64,000 nucleotides of DNA from DASRYH01 sp035687245. GTDB taxonomy: Bacteria; Actinomycetota; Coriobacteriia; Anaerosomatales; PHET01. The first letter of the stretch is position 1. Every line of letters starts with the position of its first letter. A program made the position numbers and the translations under genes. Below the pieces are notes generated by a model that was given only the letters and a program-made list of their open reading frames with translations, had not been told where the DNA came from and ran no database searches. Location of the stretch: positions 14,621-78,620 of the forward strand of contig DASRYH010000019.1 in the NCBI GenBank assembly GCA_035687245.1, read 5' to 3'. Positions 52,342 through 61,409 of the stretch are shown one piece after another.

Positions 52342-53709
52342 ATGCCATCTGACAAGACACGATTCGGACTCGACGAGACTAGGATCCCCGAGGCCTGGTA
52401 CAACGTCGTGCCGGACCTCAAGAACCCGCCGGCGCCGCCCAAGGCGTTTGCGCCCGACGGCACCGAACTCGGCATGGATCAGATCGGTGAGAGGCTCGCG
52501 TCGCTCTTCCCCATGGAGGTGCTGAAGCAGGAGATGTCGGCCGACCGCTGGATCGACATTCCCGGCGCTGTCATCGACGTCTACAAGACCTACCGTCCCT
52601 CGCCGCTGCTTCGCGCGCGCCAGCTTGAGAAGGACCTCAACCTGCCCGCAGGCGTGAAGATCTTCTACAAGTACGAGGGCGTCAGCCCCGCGGGCTCGCA
52701 CAAGCCCAACACTGCGATCCCGCAGGCCTACTACAACAAGGCCGAGGGCATCACCAAGATCTCGACCGAGACCGGCGCCGGCCAGTGGGGTAGCGCCATG
52801 TCCATCGCCGGTGCGCTCTACGGCATCGACGTCGAGGTCTTCATGGTCGGCGTCTCCTACGACCAGAAGCCGTACCGCCGCATCCTCATGGAGACCTACG
52901 GCGGCACCGTGCACAAGTCGCCGAGCAACCTCACCGAGGCTGGCCGCCACGTGCTCTCAATGGACCCCGACTCGACCGGTTCGCTGGGTATCGCGATCTC
53001 CGAGGCTTGCGAGGTCGCACTGAAGGATCCGGGCACGCACTACGCGCTGGGATCGGTGCTCAACCACGTGTGTCTGCACCAGACGATCATCGGCCTCGAG
53101 GCTATCGAGCAGATGCAGCTTGCCGAAGAAGAGCCCGATGTCGTCATCGCATGCGTGGGCGGCGGCTCGAACTTCGCCGGCCTCGCGTTCCCGTACTACC
53201 ACCGCAAGCTCGAGGGCAAGAGCAACGCGCGCCTGCTCGCGGTCGAGCCGAAGGCGTGCCCGACACTCACCGCTGGCGAATACAAGTACGACCTGGGCGA
53301 CGAAGCGGGCATGACGCCGCAGATGCTCATGTACACGCTCGGCCACGACTTCGTCCCGGCGGGCATCCACGCAGGCGGTCTGCGCTACCACGGCGACTCT
53401 CCACTGGTCTCGCAGCTGGTTCACGAGGGCGAGGCCGACGCGGTCGCGGTCGATCAGACCAAGTGCTTCGAGGCGGCCGTGCAGTTCGCCCGCGCCGAAG
53501 GCATCCTTCCCGCACCGGAGTCCAGCCACGCGATCCGCGCGGCGATCGACCAGGCGCTCGAGGCTGCCTACGCCGGCCAGGACCGCGTCATCCTGTTCAA
53601 CCTTTCGGGCCACGGCCACTTCGACCTTGCTGCTTACTCGCAGTTCAACGCGGGCGAGCTCAAGGACTTCGACTTTGCCGCTGGCGCTACGCTCTGCGAG
53701 AACGAGTAG
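52342..53709 (+). CDS. trpB2: Tryptophan synthase beta chain, TrpB2 type
   Basis: 455 residues, longer than TrpB1 and with the TrpB2 N-terminal extension (LDETRIPEAWYNVVPDL). The PLP lysine is Lys121 in SPAGSHKPNTA; GAGQWGSAMS and the phosphate loop GGGSNFAGLAFP follow. TrpB2 proteins do not bind TrpA in the usual way and may act as indole-salvage or serine-based enzymes. ATG 52342 is preceded by GGAAGGGAG. A canonical trpB stands 650 bases further on, so both are under the same T-box. Confidence 0.93.
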   Translation: MPSDKTRFGLDETRIPEAWYNVVPDLKNPPAPPKAFAPDGTELGMDQIGERLASLFPMEVLKQEMSADRWIDIPGAVIDVYKTYRPSPLLRARQLEKDLNLPAGVKIFYKYEGVSPAGSHKPNTAIPQAYYNKAEGITKISTETGAGQWGSAMSIAGALYGIDVEVFMVGVSYDQKPYRRILMETYGGTVHKSPSNLTEAGRHVLSMDPDSTGSLGIAISEACEVALKDPGTHYALGSVLNHVCLHQTIIGLEAIEQMQLAEEEPDVVIACVGGGSNFAGLAFPYYHRKLEGKSNARLLAVEPKACPTLTAGEYKYDLGDEAGMTPQMLMYTLGHDFVPAGIHAGGLRYHGDSPLVSQLVHEGEADAVAVDQTKCFEAAVQFARAEGILPAPESSHAIRAAIDQALEAAYAGQDRVILFNLSGHGHFDLAAYSQFNAGELKDFDFAAGATLCENE

Positions 53710-53713
53710 CACG

Positions 53714-54352
53714 ATGTCTTCCCACCGGACACGCATTAAGATCTGCGGCATTACGCGGGTTGAGGACGCGGTAGCGGCCATCGAAGAAGGGGCCGACGCG
53801 CTCGGCTTCGTCTTCGCCCCGTCGCCGCGCCACGTGACGGTGGAGCTGGCGGCGGCGGTGGCGCGCGAGGTGCCACCGCCCGTCGCCCGCATCGGCGTAT
53901 TTGTGGATGCGAGCCAGGACGAGGTCGCCGAAGCGGTCCGCGCCTGCCACCTTTCGGCAGTCCAGTTCTGCGGCAACGAGACGCCCGCTCAGTGCAGCGC
54001 GGCGCCGATACCGGTCATCAAGACGCTTTCGGTGCGCAGCGGCTTCGACTGGCAGTTCGCGACGCGCTACAAAGACCACATCTCAGCGCTGCTGCTCGAC
54101 ACCTACAAGCCGGGCATCGCGGGCGGGACGGGGGAGTCGTTCGACTGGACGTCGGCCACCGATCGTCCCAGCTGGGTGAGGCTGTTTGCCGCCGGCGGGC
54201 TGACGCCGGAGAACGTCGCCGATGCGGTGCGCGTGATGCGACCGTTTGCGGTGGACGTCTCCTCAGGCGTCGAGTCGGCGCCTGGCATCAAAGATCACGA
54301 GAAGATTCGAGCGTTCGTGGCGGCCGTACGAGCCGCCGACGAGGAGGACTAG
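53714..54352 (+). CDS. trpF: Phosphoribosylanthranilate isomerase
   Basis: 212 residues, TIM barrel. Catalytic Cys in IKICGITR and Asp in LLLDTYKPG, with GGTGESFDW and AGGLTPENV phosphate loops. It isomerises PRA to CdRP. ATG 53714 lies 4 bases after the trpB2 stop; the longer frame is inside trpB2. Separate trpF means hisA need not be bifunctional. Confidence 0.94.
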   Translation: MSSHRTRIKICGITRVEDAVAAIEEGADALGFVFAPSPRHVTVELAAAVAREVPPPVARIGVFVDASQDEVAEAVRACHLSAVQFCGNETPAQCSAAPIPVIKTLSVRSGFDWQFATRYKDHISALLLDTYKPGIAGGTGESFDWTSATDRPSWVRLFAAGGLTPENVADAVRVMRPFAVDVSSGVESAPGIKDHEKIRAFVAAVRAADEED

Positions 54353-54358
54353 AAGCAC

Positions 54359-55594
54359 ATGAGCGAGCTGTTCCCGAGAGCGGATGACGTCTACGAAGGC
54401 CCCGACGCCGAAGGCTTCTTCGGCGCCTACGGTGGGCGTTTCGTGCCTGAGACGGTCATGCCGGCGCTCCTTGAGCTCACCGCCGCCTACGAAGTGGCGC
54501 GGCAGGACGTCGCGTTCCAGCAGGACCTCCAGAACCTCTACGCGGACTACGTAGGTCGTCCCACGCCGCTCTACTCGGCCGAGCGACTTGCCGAAGCGGT
54601 GGGGCTGGGAACCGTGCTGCTCAAGCGTGAGGACCTCTGCCACACGGGCGCGCACAAGATCAACAACACGCTGGGCCAGTGCCTGCTCGCCAAACGCATG
54701 GGCAAGAAGCGCGTGATCGCTGAGACCGGCGCAGGCCAGCACGGCGTCGCCACGGCCACAACGGCCGCGCTGATGGGGCTCGAGTGCGCGGTGTTCATGG
54801 GCGTCGAGGACATCCGTCGCCAGTCGCTCAACGTCTACAAGATGCGCCTGCTGGGCGCCGAAGTGATCCCGGTCTCCGAGGGCAGCGGCACGCTCGCCGA
54901 CGCAGTCACCGCCGCGCTTCGGCACTGGGTCGAGCGGGTGGATGACACTTTCTACGTGCTCGGCTCTGCGGTGGGCCCGCACCCGTACCCGCTGATGGTG
55001 CGCGACTTCCAGTCGATCATCGGCACCGAGACGATCGAGCAGCTGCGCGCCAAAGGCATCACCGGCGTGGACGCGGTCGTGGCGTGCGTGGGCGGCGGAA
55101 GCAACGCCATCGGCACCTTCTACCCGTTCGTGCTCGCCGGCGACGAGTTCGGCGACACGCTGCTCGTAGGCGCGGAGGCCGCCGGCAAGGGTATCGACAC
55201 CGACCAAACCGGGGCATCGATGACGCTCGGCTCGCCCGGCGTCATGCACGGCTTCTACAGCTACCTGCTTCAGGACGATGCGGGCAACCCGCTTGAGGCT
55301 TACAGCATCTCGGCAGGTCTCGACTACCCGGGCGTCGGGCCCGAGCACGCGTACTTCAAGGACGAGGGGTTCGTGAACTACCTGCCTGTCACCGACGACG
55401 AGGCCGTGGCCGCGTTCGAGCAGCTCACGAAGTGCGAGGGCATCATCCCCGCCATCGAGTCGTCGCACGCACTGGCGCTGCTCTCGCGCCTCGCCGAAGA
55501 CCTCGGCCCCGCAGCTACCGTCGTGGTCACGCTCTCGGGGCGCGGCGACAAGGACATCGACATCGTTCGGGAGGCCGGTCTTGGCGTCGACTAG
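54359..55594 (+). CDS. trpB: Tryptophan synthase beta chain, canonical TrpB1
   Basis: 411 residues. FGAYGGRFVPETVMPAL, LKREDLCHTGAHKINN (Lys100 binds PLP), ETGAGQHGVATAT, GGGSNAIGTFYPF and SGRGDKD are textbook TrpB1 motifs. It condenses indole and serine within the alpha2-beta2 complex. It starts 6 bases after trpF and its end overlaps trpA by 14 bases, which fits stoichiometric TrpA-TrpB expression. Confidence 0.97.
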   Translation: MSELFPRADDVYEGPDAEGFFGAYGGRFVPETVMPALLELTAAYEVARQDVAFQQDLQNLYADYVGRPTPLYSAERLAEAVGLGTVLLKREDLCHTGAHKINNTLGQCLLAKRMGKKRVIAETGAGQHGVATATTAALMGLECAVFMGVEDIRRQSLNVYKMRLLGAEVIPVSEGSGTLADAVTAALRHWVERVDDTFYVLGSAVGPHPYPLMVRDFQSIIGTETIEQLRAKGITGVDAVVACVGGGSNAIGTFYPFVLAGDEFGDTLLVGAEAAGKGIDTDQTGASMTLGSPGVMHGFYSYLLQDDAGNPLEAYSISAGLDYPGVGPEHAYFKDEGFVNYLPVTDDEAVAAFEQLTKCEGIIPAIESSHALALLSRLAEDLGPAATVVVTLSGRGDKDIDIVREAGLGVD

Positions 55595-56375
55595 AGGGCT
55601 TGGTCGGGCTTTCGGCAAGGGGCGGCCCTCGCTCGTGGCCTACGTGATGGCGGGCTACCCGACGCGCGAGACGTCGCTGGCTGCGCTCCATGCGCTTGCC
55701 GACGGCGGTGCCGACCTCATAGAGCTCGGCGTGCCCTATAGCGACCCGCTCGCCGACGGCCCCACGATCGTGGCGGCCGCCGAGGCTGCGCGCGCCAACA
55801 ACGAGGGCGGCTTCGGACTCGCCGAAACGATCACTCTCGCAGCTGAGTTCATCGCCGCAGCGGGGGAGGGCGCACCGCCGGTCGCGCTCATGACCTACCT
55901 GAACCCGCTCATGCGATTTGGCCTGCCGAAGGTTGCCGCCGCGTTGCGCGAAGCGGGAGTCGGCGGCGTCATCGTTCCCGACCTGCCGCCCGACATGGCC
56001 AAGCCGTGGCTCGCCGCGGCGGGCGACATCGACACGGTCTTTCTGGCGGCGCCCACATCCACATCCGAGCGCCTCGCGAAGGTCGGCTCGCTCGCGAGCG
56101 GCTTCGTCTACTGCGTCTCGACCACCGGCGTGACCGGCGAGCGCAGCGAGCTGCCCGCGGAGCTCTCCGAGCTTGTTGAGCGCGTGAAGGCCGCCACGGA
56201 GCTGCCGGTGGCCGTCGGCTTCGGCATCTCGACGCCCGAGCAGGCCGCGCTTGTCGCGCACCACGCTGACGGCGTCGTGGTCGGCTCGGCGCTTGTGAAG
56301 CGCCAGGAGGATGCGCGCGTGCTAGCGGCCTACGTCGCCGAGCTCGCAGCTGCCGTACACGGCGCCGCAAGCTAG
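55581..56375 (+). CDS. trpA: Tryptophan synthase alpha chain
   Basis: 264 residues. Catalytic Glu48 (LIELGVPYSDP) and the Asp of VPDLPPD are present, with ISTPEQAA and a VVGSALV end loop. It cleaves indole-3-glycerol phosphate. The start is TTG 55581 with GGGAGG upstream, inside the trpB 3' end. Last gene of the trp operon; a copy of the CTTCGGCAG motif and then a minus-strand terminator follow. Confidence 0.95.
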   Translation: MASTRGLGRAFGKGRPSLVAYVMAGYPTRETSLAALHALADGGADLIELGVPYSDPLADGPTIVAAAEAARANNEGGFGLAETITLAAEFIAAAGEGAPPVALMTYLNPLMRFGLPKVAAALREAGVGGVIVPDLPPDMAKPWLAAAGDIDTVFLAAPTSTSERLAKVGSLASGFVYCVSTTGVTGERSELPAELSELVERVKAATELPVAVGFGISTPEQAALVAHHADGVVVGSALVKRQEDARVLAAYVAELAAAVHGAAS

Positions 56376-56417
56376 GCCGCTTCGGCAGTCTGCCGCGCCG
56401 CCGCGCCGCAGCGCCCC

Positions 56418-56462
56418 AACGACAAAGAGCCCGCCGCCGCGATTTCGGTCGCGACGACGGGC
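56418..56462 (-). terminator. Intrinsic terminator of the NlpC/P60-like gene (minus strand)
   Basis: On the minus strand GCCCGTCGTCGCGA and TCGCGGCGGCGGGC pair over 14 bases (two G-U pairs) around CCGAAA, followed by TCTTTGTCGTT. The plus-strand copy has no U-tract, so it mainly serves the minus-strand gene, although the hairpin may also slow trp transcripts. Confidence 0.75.
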
Positions 56463-56493
56463 GAGTAGTCGATCTGAAGGGTCCGTGCGGGTG

Positions 56494-56991
56494 CTAGCCC
56501 GTGATGCCGGGGCGGCGCAGAACCTTGGCGTTGTGCTTGAGCTGGCGGACGCGCTTGTGCGCGTGGCCACCCCAGGAGGGCTCTTCGTATGCGTAGAACG
56601 TCTTCTTGGACTTGTTCTTCCAGCCGGCGAAGATGACGGCGTGTCCGGGGACCACTACCGCGTCGCCAGGCTTGGCGTCTTTCGGCTTGATGCGCTTGCC
56701 CACGCGGGGCAGGCTGCGGGAGGTGTGCGACTTTCCGAGCTTCCATGCCATTGAGACGAAGCCGGAACAGTCCTGTCGGTAGCCCCTGTAGTAGCGGCGC
56801 TGGCTGTACGGGACGCGCTTCTGGACCCAAACCTTCGAGCGCGAGATGACGGTATCGCGGTGGATGGTCTTAGCGCGGGTAGCGGCTGCTGCCGAAGATG
56901 GCGCGGCCAGGGAGAGCATCGCGCAGAGCGCGACTGCGAACAGGCCAAGGATGCCTGCCCGAACCGGGATTACAGCTCTGATTACCTTCAC
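56494..56991 (-). CDS. Small secreted NlpC/P60-like peptidase
   Basis: 165 residues from a GTG at 56991 (AAAGG 6 bases upstream). Residues 1-37 form a signal peptide: basic start, hydrophobic core, then a run of Ala after SLAAPSS. The mature part holds YRQDCSGFVSMAW with nucleophile Cys75 and KPGDAVVVPGHAVIFAGW with His117, the Cys-His pair of NlpC/P60 or CHAP-type cysteine peptidases that cut peptidoglycan peptides. No SH3 or LysM domain is present, so it is a minimal catalytic domain. The frame to 57198 adds a non-signal leader and is less likely. Confidence 0.85.
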   Translation of the reverse strand: MKVIRAVIPVRAGILGLFAVALCAMLSLAAPSSAAAATRAKTIHRDTVISRSKVWVQKRVPYSQRRYYRGYRQDCSGFVSMAWKLGKSHTSRSLPRVGKRIKPKDAKPGDAVVVPGHAVIFAGWKNKSKKTFYAYEEPSWGGHAHKRVRQLKHNAKVLRRPGITG

Positions 56992-57225
56992 ACGGTACCT
57001 TTCTGTGGACAACAGTGCGCCAAAGGGCCATCTCCGGTCTTCTGCGACCAGCCGGTGCCTTCGGCACGCTCCTCCGCGTAGAACAGTCAGTTTTCGGCAT
57101 CGGTTGCGGGGAGCCGAGTCCAAAAAGAGCGAACGCGATGCCATTTGGGTTGACAGCGGGTCAGGCAGCGGTGCTCGGGTAGACTGAATCGAGAGCATCT
57201 CCAGCCGTTAGAAAGGTGCGTCCAC

Positions 57226-58836
57226 GTGCGCATCGCGCTAGGCCAGATCAACACCACAGTCGGCGACATCCGGGGCAACCTGATGAAGGCGCTCGATGTC
57301 GTAGGAGCCGCCACCGCGCTCGACGCGGGTATCACGCTGCTGCCCGAGCTCGCACTCACCGGCTACCCGCCTGAGGACCTGCTCGCCAAGGATCACTTCG
57401 TCGAAGACAACCTCGACGCGCTCGAGCAGCTCGCGGGCGCATGCGGCAGCGCCGTGATCGTCGGCTTCGTGAACAGGGTCGACGACCAGCTCTTCAACGC
57501 CGCGGCCCTGCTGGGCAACCACCGGGTGCTGCGCATCTACCACAAGCGCAACCTGCCCAACTACGGTGTCTTCGACGAGCGACGCTACTTCACCCCGGGC
57601 GAGGGCGTCGATCTGATGGAGCTAGGCGGCAATCTCATGTCGACGACCATCTGCGAGGACATCTGGGTACCTGGCCCTGCCGAAGAGGCTGCGGCCGAAG
57701 GCGCTCAGCTGCTCTTCAACGTCTCGGCCTCACCGTTCCACACGGGCAAGGGCGCTGAGCGCGAGGCGATGCTTGCCGAACGCGCGCGCAGCAACAAGAT
57801 GTGGCTTGCGTACTGCAACCTCGTGGGCGGCCAAGACGAGCTCGTCTTCGACGGCCGCAGCTGCATCATCTCGCCCGAGGGGACCGTGATCGCGCGCGGA
57901 GCCGCCTTCGAAGAAGACCTCGTGGTCGCCGACGTCACGCTCGGTGCACGCCTCGGCGCGCCCGCTTCCGACATCAAGCCGATGCTCGAAGGCCCCGAAG
58001 AGGTCTACCGCGCGCTCTCGCTGGGCCTACATGACTACGTGACCAAGAACGGCTTCAGCGACGTCGTGTTGGGGCTTTCCGGCGGAGTCGATTCGGCGCT
58101 CACTGCTACGCTTGCGGCCGACGCGCTGGGCGCCGAGCACGTGCACGGCGTCATGATGCCGAGCCGCTTCTCGTCGGAGGGCAGTGTGGCCGACTCCGAG
58201 CTGCTCGCCGATGCCCTTGGCATCGACGCGCGCACCATCGGGATCGAAGGCCCTCACCAGGCGTTTCTCGACTCGCTCGCACCCAGTTTCGAGGGACGCG
58301 AGCCCGATGTCGCCGAAGAGAACGTGCAGGCACGCGTGCGCGGCACGCTGCTGATGGGGCTCTCCAACAAGTTCAACTGGCTCACGCTCGCCACAGGTAA
58401 CAAGAGCGAGCTGTCGGTGGGCTACTCGACGCTCTACGGCGACATGGTAGGTGGCTTCGCGCCCATCAAGGATGTCTTCAAGACGCGAGTCTACGAGCTC
58501 TGCGAGTGGCGCAACCGGCAGGGCGAGGTGCCGGTAATTCCTGAAGCGATTCTCACCAAGGCCCCTTCGGCAGAACTGAGGCCCGACCAGGTCGACCAGG
58601 ACTCGCTGCCGCCTTACCCGGTGCTCGACGCGATTCTCACGCACTATGTCGAGAAAGACGACAGCCGTGACGCGATCGTGGCGATGGGCTTTCCGGCCGC
58701 AATCGTGGACAAGGTCCTGCGCCTCACCGATATTGCCGAATACAAGCGTCGGCAGGGGCCGCTTGGCGTCAAGATCACTGCCAAGGCGTTCGGACGAGAT
58801 CGCCGAATGCCCGTGACCAACCTCTACAGGGGCTAA
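57226..58836 (+). CDS. nadE: Glutamine-dependent NAD+ synthetase
   Basis: 536 residues. An N-terminal nitrilase-type glutaminase (catalytic Glu41, Lys107, Cys143 in TTICEDIW) is joined to the ATP-pyrophosphatase synthetase domain, with SGGVDS at about 285-290 and ATGNKSELSVGY. It amidates nicotinic acid adenine dinucleotide using glutamine. GTG 57226 follows AAAGGTG. It diverges from the NlpC-like gene across a 234-base region with a TTGACA at 57150 but no well-spaced -10. Confidence 0.95.
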   Translation: MRIALGQINTTVGDIRGNLMKALDVVGAATALDAGITLLPELALTGYPPEDLLAKDHFVEDNLDALEQLAGACGSAVIVGFVNRVDDQLFNAAALLGNHRVLRIYHKRNLPNYGVFDERRYFTPGEGVDLMELGGNLMSTTICEDIWVPGPAEEAAAEGAQLLFNVSASPFHTGKGAEREAMLAERARSNKMWLAYCNLVGGQDELVFDGRSCIISPEGTVIARGAAFEEDLVVADVTLGARLGAPASDIKPMLEGPEEVYRALSLGLHDYVTKNGFSDVVLGLSGGVDSALTATLAADALGAEHVHGVMMPSRFSSEGSVADSELLADALGIDARTIGIEGPHQAFLDSLAPSFEGREPDVAEENVQARVRGTLLMGLSNKFNWLTLATGNKSELSVGYSTLYGDMVGGFAPIKDVFKTRVYELCEWRNRQGEVPVIPEAILTKAPSAELRPDQVDQDSLPPYPVLDAILTHYVEKDDSRDAIVAMGFPAAIVDKVLRLTDIAEYKRRQGPLGVKITAKAFGRDRRMPVTNLYRG

Positions 58837-58839
58837 CAG

Positions 58840-59292
58840 ATGCGTGAAGACTGCATGATCGACTTCGTCGATGAAGGCTGGATGCACTACCCGAAGGTCG
58901 AGCAGCTCATCTACGACGTGCTCTACCGCGACTTCGGCGTTGCGCCCGACGGCGAGTGGCGCCAGCCGTGCAGCGCAGGCGAGATGGTGGCCGCGCAGTG
59001 CAACATGCAGCTCGTGGGCACCGCGATGCTCGTTGGGCCCCGCGGTGCCGAGCGCCTGCAGCTTCGGCAGCTCGCGGTGTTGCCTGAGTACCGTGGCGCC
59101 GGCATCGGGCGTGCGCTCATCGAGGAGCTCGAGGCTTCGGCCAGAGGGCAAGGCACCGTCGAGATCTGGCTCAACGCGCGTGAGGTGGCCTTCGGCTTCT
59201 ACGAGGCGCTCGGCTACGAGTACACCGGCGACATGTTCGTGAGCGAGCTGACTCAGATCCCGCACCGGCCGATGCGCAAGCTGCTCCGTTAG
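58840..59292 (+). CDS. GNAT-family N-acetyltransferase
   Basis: 150 residues, single GNAT domain. LRQLAVLPEYRGAGIGRALIEE contains the acetyl-CoA-binding RGAGIG, and FYEALGYEYTGD is the usual C-terminal beta-alpha element. It starts 3 bases after the nadE stop, so it is co-translated; the acceptor substrate is unknown. A hairpin with a short U-run follows at 59347. Confidence 0.87.
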   Translation: MREDCMIDFVDEGWMHYPKVEQLIYDVLYRDFGVAPDGEWRQPCSAGEMVAAQCNMQLVGTAMLVGPRGAERLQLRQLAVLPEYRGAGIGRALIEELEASARGQGTVEIWLNAREVAFGFYEALGYEYTGDMFVSELTQIPHRPMRKLLR

Positions 59293-59346
59293 CACCCGTG
59301 CGGTATGGCACTGGGCTAGCCGTTCGCGTACCCTAACTGTGCCAAA

Positions 59347-59370
59347 CTCCGGCGCGCCGGAGGGTGTTTT
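59347..59370 (+). terminator. Probable intrinsic terminator after the GNAT gene
   Basis: CTCCGGCG and CGCCGGAG form a perfect inverted repeat (the innermost pairs must open as the loop), followed by GGTGTTTT. It lies 55 bases after the GNAT stop and separates nadE-GNAT from the aldolase gene. Confidence 0.55.
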
Positions 59371-59426
59371 AGCGCGCCGAGCGTTGCATGTTCGAGCGTT
59401 ACTGCCCATACGAGAGGGGATACGCC

Positions 59427-60365
59427 ATGCCGAGCATCACCCGCGACCAGGTTCGTGTACCGGTCGACGTCCCGGCTGATATGCGGGAGACCTACATCGA
59501 CAACTACATGAAGGCCACCCGTGGTACCGGTCGCCTCATGCTGTTCGCCTGTGACCAGAAGATCGAGCACTTGAACGACGACTTCTTCGGCGAGGGCATC
59601 TCGGCCGACGATGCGGATCCGGAGCACATGTTCCGCATCGGCTCGCAGGGCATCTGCGGCGTGCTCGCCGGCCAGCGCGGCCTCATCGCGCAGTACGCTG
59701 CTGACTATCCCGAGATCAACTATCTCGTGAAGATCAACAGCAAGACCCACCTGGTCAAGACGAGCCAGGACGATCCCTACAGCCCGCAGCTCTACGACAT
59801 CCAGACCGCGCTCGACCTGCGCGAAAACGGCGTCAACGTCGTTGGTCTGGGCTACACGATCTATCTGGGCAGCGAGTACGAGTCGCAGATGATGGCCGAA
59901 GCCGGTCAGCTCATCGCAGACGCCCACGCAACCGGCCTCGTGGTCGTTTTGTGGATGTACCCGCGCGGCAAGGCCGTTGCCGACGAGAAGAGCGCGCACC
60001 TCATCGCAGGTGCCGCTGGTACGGCCCTGTGCCTGGGTGCCGACTTCGTGAAGGTCAACCCGCCCAAGGGTGACGAGAGCGGTTCTTCGGCAGACAAGCT
60101 CAAGGAAGCCGCGCTGTCCTCGGGCCGCACCGGCCTCGTCTGCGCCGGCGGCTCGACTGTCGACTCGCACACCTTCCTGTCGCAGCTCTACGATCAGATC
60201 CACGTTGGCGGTGCCGTAGGCAACGCCACCGGACGCAACCTGCACCAGCGCTCGCTGGACGAGGCTGTCCGCCTCACCAAGGCGATCTCGGCCATCACGC
60301 TGGGTGACTGGAGCGTTGAGGACGCAGTTGCGGTCTTCAACGGCGAGAAGGACTTCTCGCTCTAA
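59427..60365 (+). CDS. Class I fructose-bisphosphate aldolase, archaeal/DhnA type
   Basis: 312 residues, DeoC/LacD/FbaB superfamily. LMLFACDQKIEHLN at the start, GLGYTIYLGSE, WMYPRGKAV and the Schiff-base Lys209 in GADFVKVNPPK are visible. It is expected to cleave or form fructose-1,6-bisphosphate. ATG 59427 follows GAGAGGGGA; the frame to 59388 adds 13 residues. It precedes accD and pfkA by a short distance, so carbon flow through glycolysis and fatty-acid initiation is grouped here. Alternative substrates within the DhnA group cannot be excluded. Confidence 0.87.
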   Translation: MPSITRDQVRVPVDVPADMRETYIDNYMKATRGTGRLMLFACDQKIEHLNDDFFGEGISADDADPEHMFRIGSQGICGVLAGQRGLIAQYAADYPEINYLVKINSKTHLVKTSQDDPYSPQLYDIQTALDLRENGVNVVGLGYTIYLGSEYESQMMAEAGQLIADAHATGLVVVLWMYPRGKAVADEKSAHLIAGAAGTALCLGADFVKVNPPKGDESGSSADKLKEAALSSGRTGLVCAGGSTVDSHTFLSQLYDQIHVGGAVGNATGRNLHQRSLDEAVRLTKAISAITLGDWSVEDAVAVFNGEKDFSL

Positions 60366-60389
60366 GGCTGGCCGCGTAACAGAACAAGG

Positions 60390-60428
60390 AGCGGCACCGT
60401 TCGGCAGATGCAGTCGGGCGGTGCCGCT
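60390..60428 (+). terminator. Strong hairpin between the aldolase gene and accD
   Basis: AGCGGCACCG and CGGTGCCGCT form a 10-bp perfect stem 25 bases after the aldolase stop. The 19-base loop contains one copy of TTCGGCA. No U-tract follows, so it may be an RNA-stabilising or partial terminator hairpin. Confidence 0.45.
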
Positions 60429-60487
60429 GCCCACTTTCGGGGTACGAGTACGTCGAGAAGTACGACCGCAAGGAGTGCGAGCAACAG

Positions 60488-61408
60488 ATGTCGCTTGCTG
60501 ACTGGTTTTCCGCGCGAGAGCGCAGGCGCTACACGCGCGTCGACGGTGAGGTAGCTCCGGCTGCCGCAGCCGTCTCTGCCGACGTGCCCGATGGCGTGTG
60601 GGTGAAGTGCGATTCCTGCAAGCACACCCTTTACGAGGGCGAACTCGCCGAATCGCTTCGCGTCTGCAAACACTGCGGCCACCACATGGCACTCGACGCT
60701 CCTGAGCGCATCGAGATGCTCATCGACGAGGGCTCGTTCGTGGAGATGGACGAGGGCCTCACCGCGTGCGACCCGCTTGAGTTCGTGGCGGCGAAGTCGT
60801 ACCTGGAGTCGCTCTCAGGCGCCAAGGCGAAGTCGGACCTGCCCGAAGCGATCGTCACCGGCCGCGCGAGCATCGACGGTAAACCGGTCGTGATCGGCGC
60901 GATGGACTTCCGCTTCATTGGCGCCTCGATGGGCTCGGTTGTGGGCGAGAAGGTGGCGCGCGCGTTCGAGGCGGCCACCGAGGCCGGCGTGCCCATCGTG
61001 CTCGTGACGGCGTCGGGCGGCGCGCGCATGCAAGAAGGCATGCTCTCGCTCATGCAGATGGCGAAGACCTCGGCTGCGGCCGGGCGTCACGCAGATGCGG
61101 GCCTGCCCTACATCGCGATTCTCACGAACCCCACCTACGGCGGAGTGACCGCGAGCTTCGCGGTACTCGCCGACGTTCTCGTAGCGGAGCCCGGCGCGTC
61201 CATCGGCTTCGCCGGCCCGCGCATCATCGAGCAGACGATCCGCCAGAAGCTGCCGAAGGGCTTCCAGACCGCCGAATCGATGATGGAGCACGGCTTCATC
61301 GACGAGGTCGTGCCCCGCGGCGAACTCACCGAACACATCGCACTGCTGCTGGACTACCTCCAGCCGCGCGCTGCAAGACCCCGCTCGTCGAAGGGGGGTG
61401 CAGCTTAA
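60488..61408 (+). CDS. accD: Acetyl-CoA carboxylase carboxyltransferase, beta subunit
   Basis: 306 residues. A C4 zinc ribbon near the N-terminus (KCDSCKHTLY and VCKHCGHHM), then the crotonase-like carboxyltransferase fold with TASGGARMQEGMLSLMQM, YGGVTASFA and GFAGPRII. It forms the alpha2-beta2 transferase that makes malonyl-CoA. ATG 60488. It is directly followed by accA. Confidence 0.95.
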   Translation: MSLADWFSARERRRYTRVDGEVAPAAAAVSADVPDGVWVKCDSCKHTLYEGELAESLRVCKHCGHHMALDAPERIEMLIDEGSFVEMDEGLTACDPLEFVAAKSYLESLSGAKAKSDLPEAIVTGRASIDGKPVVIGAMDFRFIGASMGSVVGEKVARAFEAATEAGVPIVLVTASGGARMQEGMLSLMQMAKTSAAAGRHADAGLPYIAILTNPTYGGVTASFAVLADVLVAEPGASIGFAGPRIIEQTIRQKLPKGFQTAESMMEHGFIDEVVPRGELTEHIALLLDYLQPRAARPRSSKGGAA

Positions 61409-61409
61409 G

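Noticed and set aside
57150..57185. TTGACA with TAGACT as a nadE promoter
   Set aside because: The spacer is 24 bases, too long for a sigma70 promoter; the two elements may belong to different sites.
58027..59409. 460-codon open frame on the minus strand
   Set aside because: It is antisense to nadE and the GNAT gene, both of which have clear active-site motifs.
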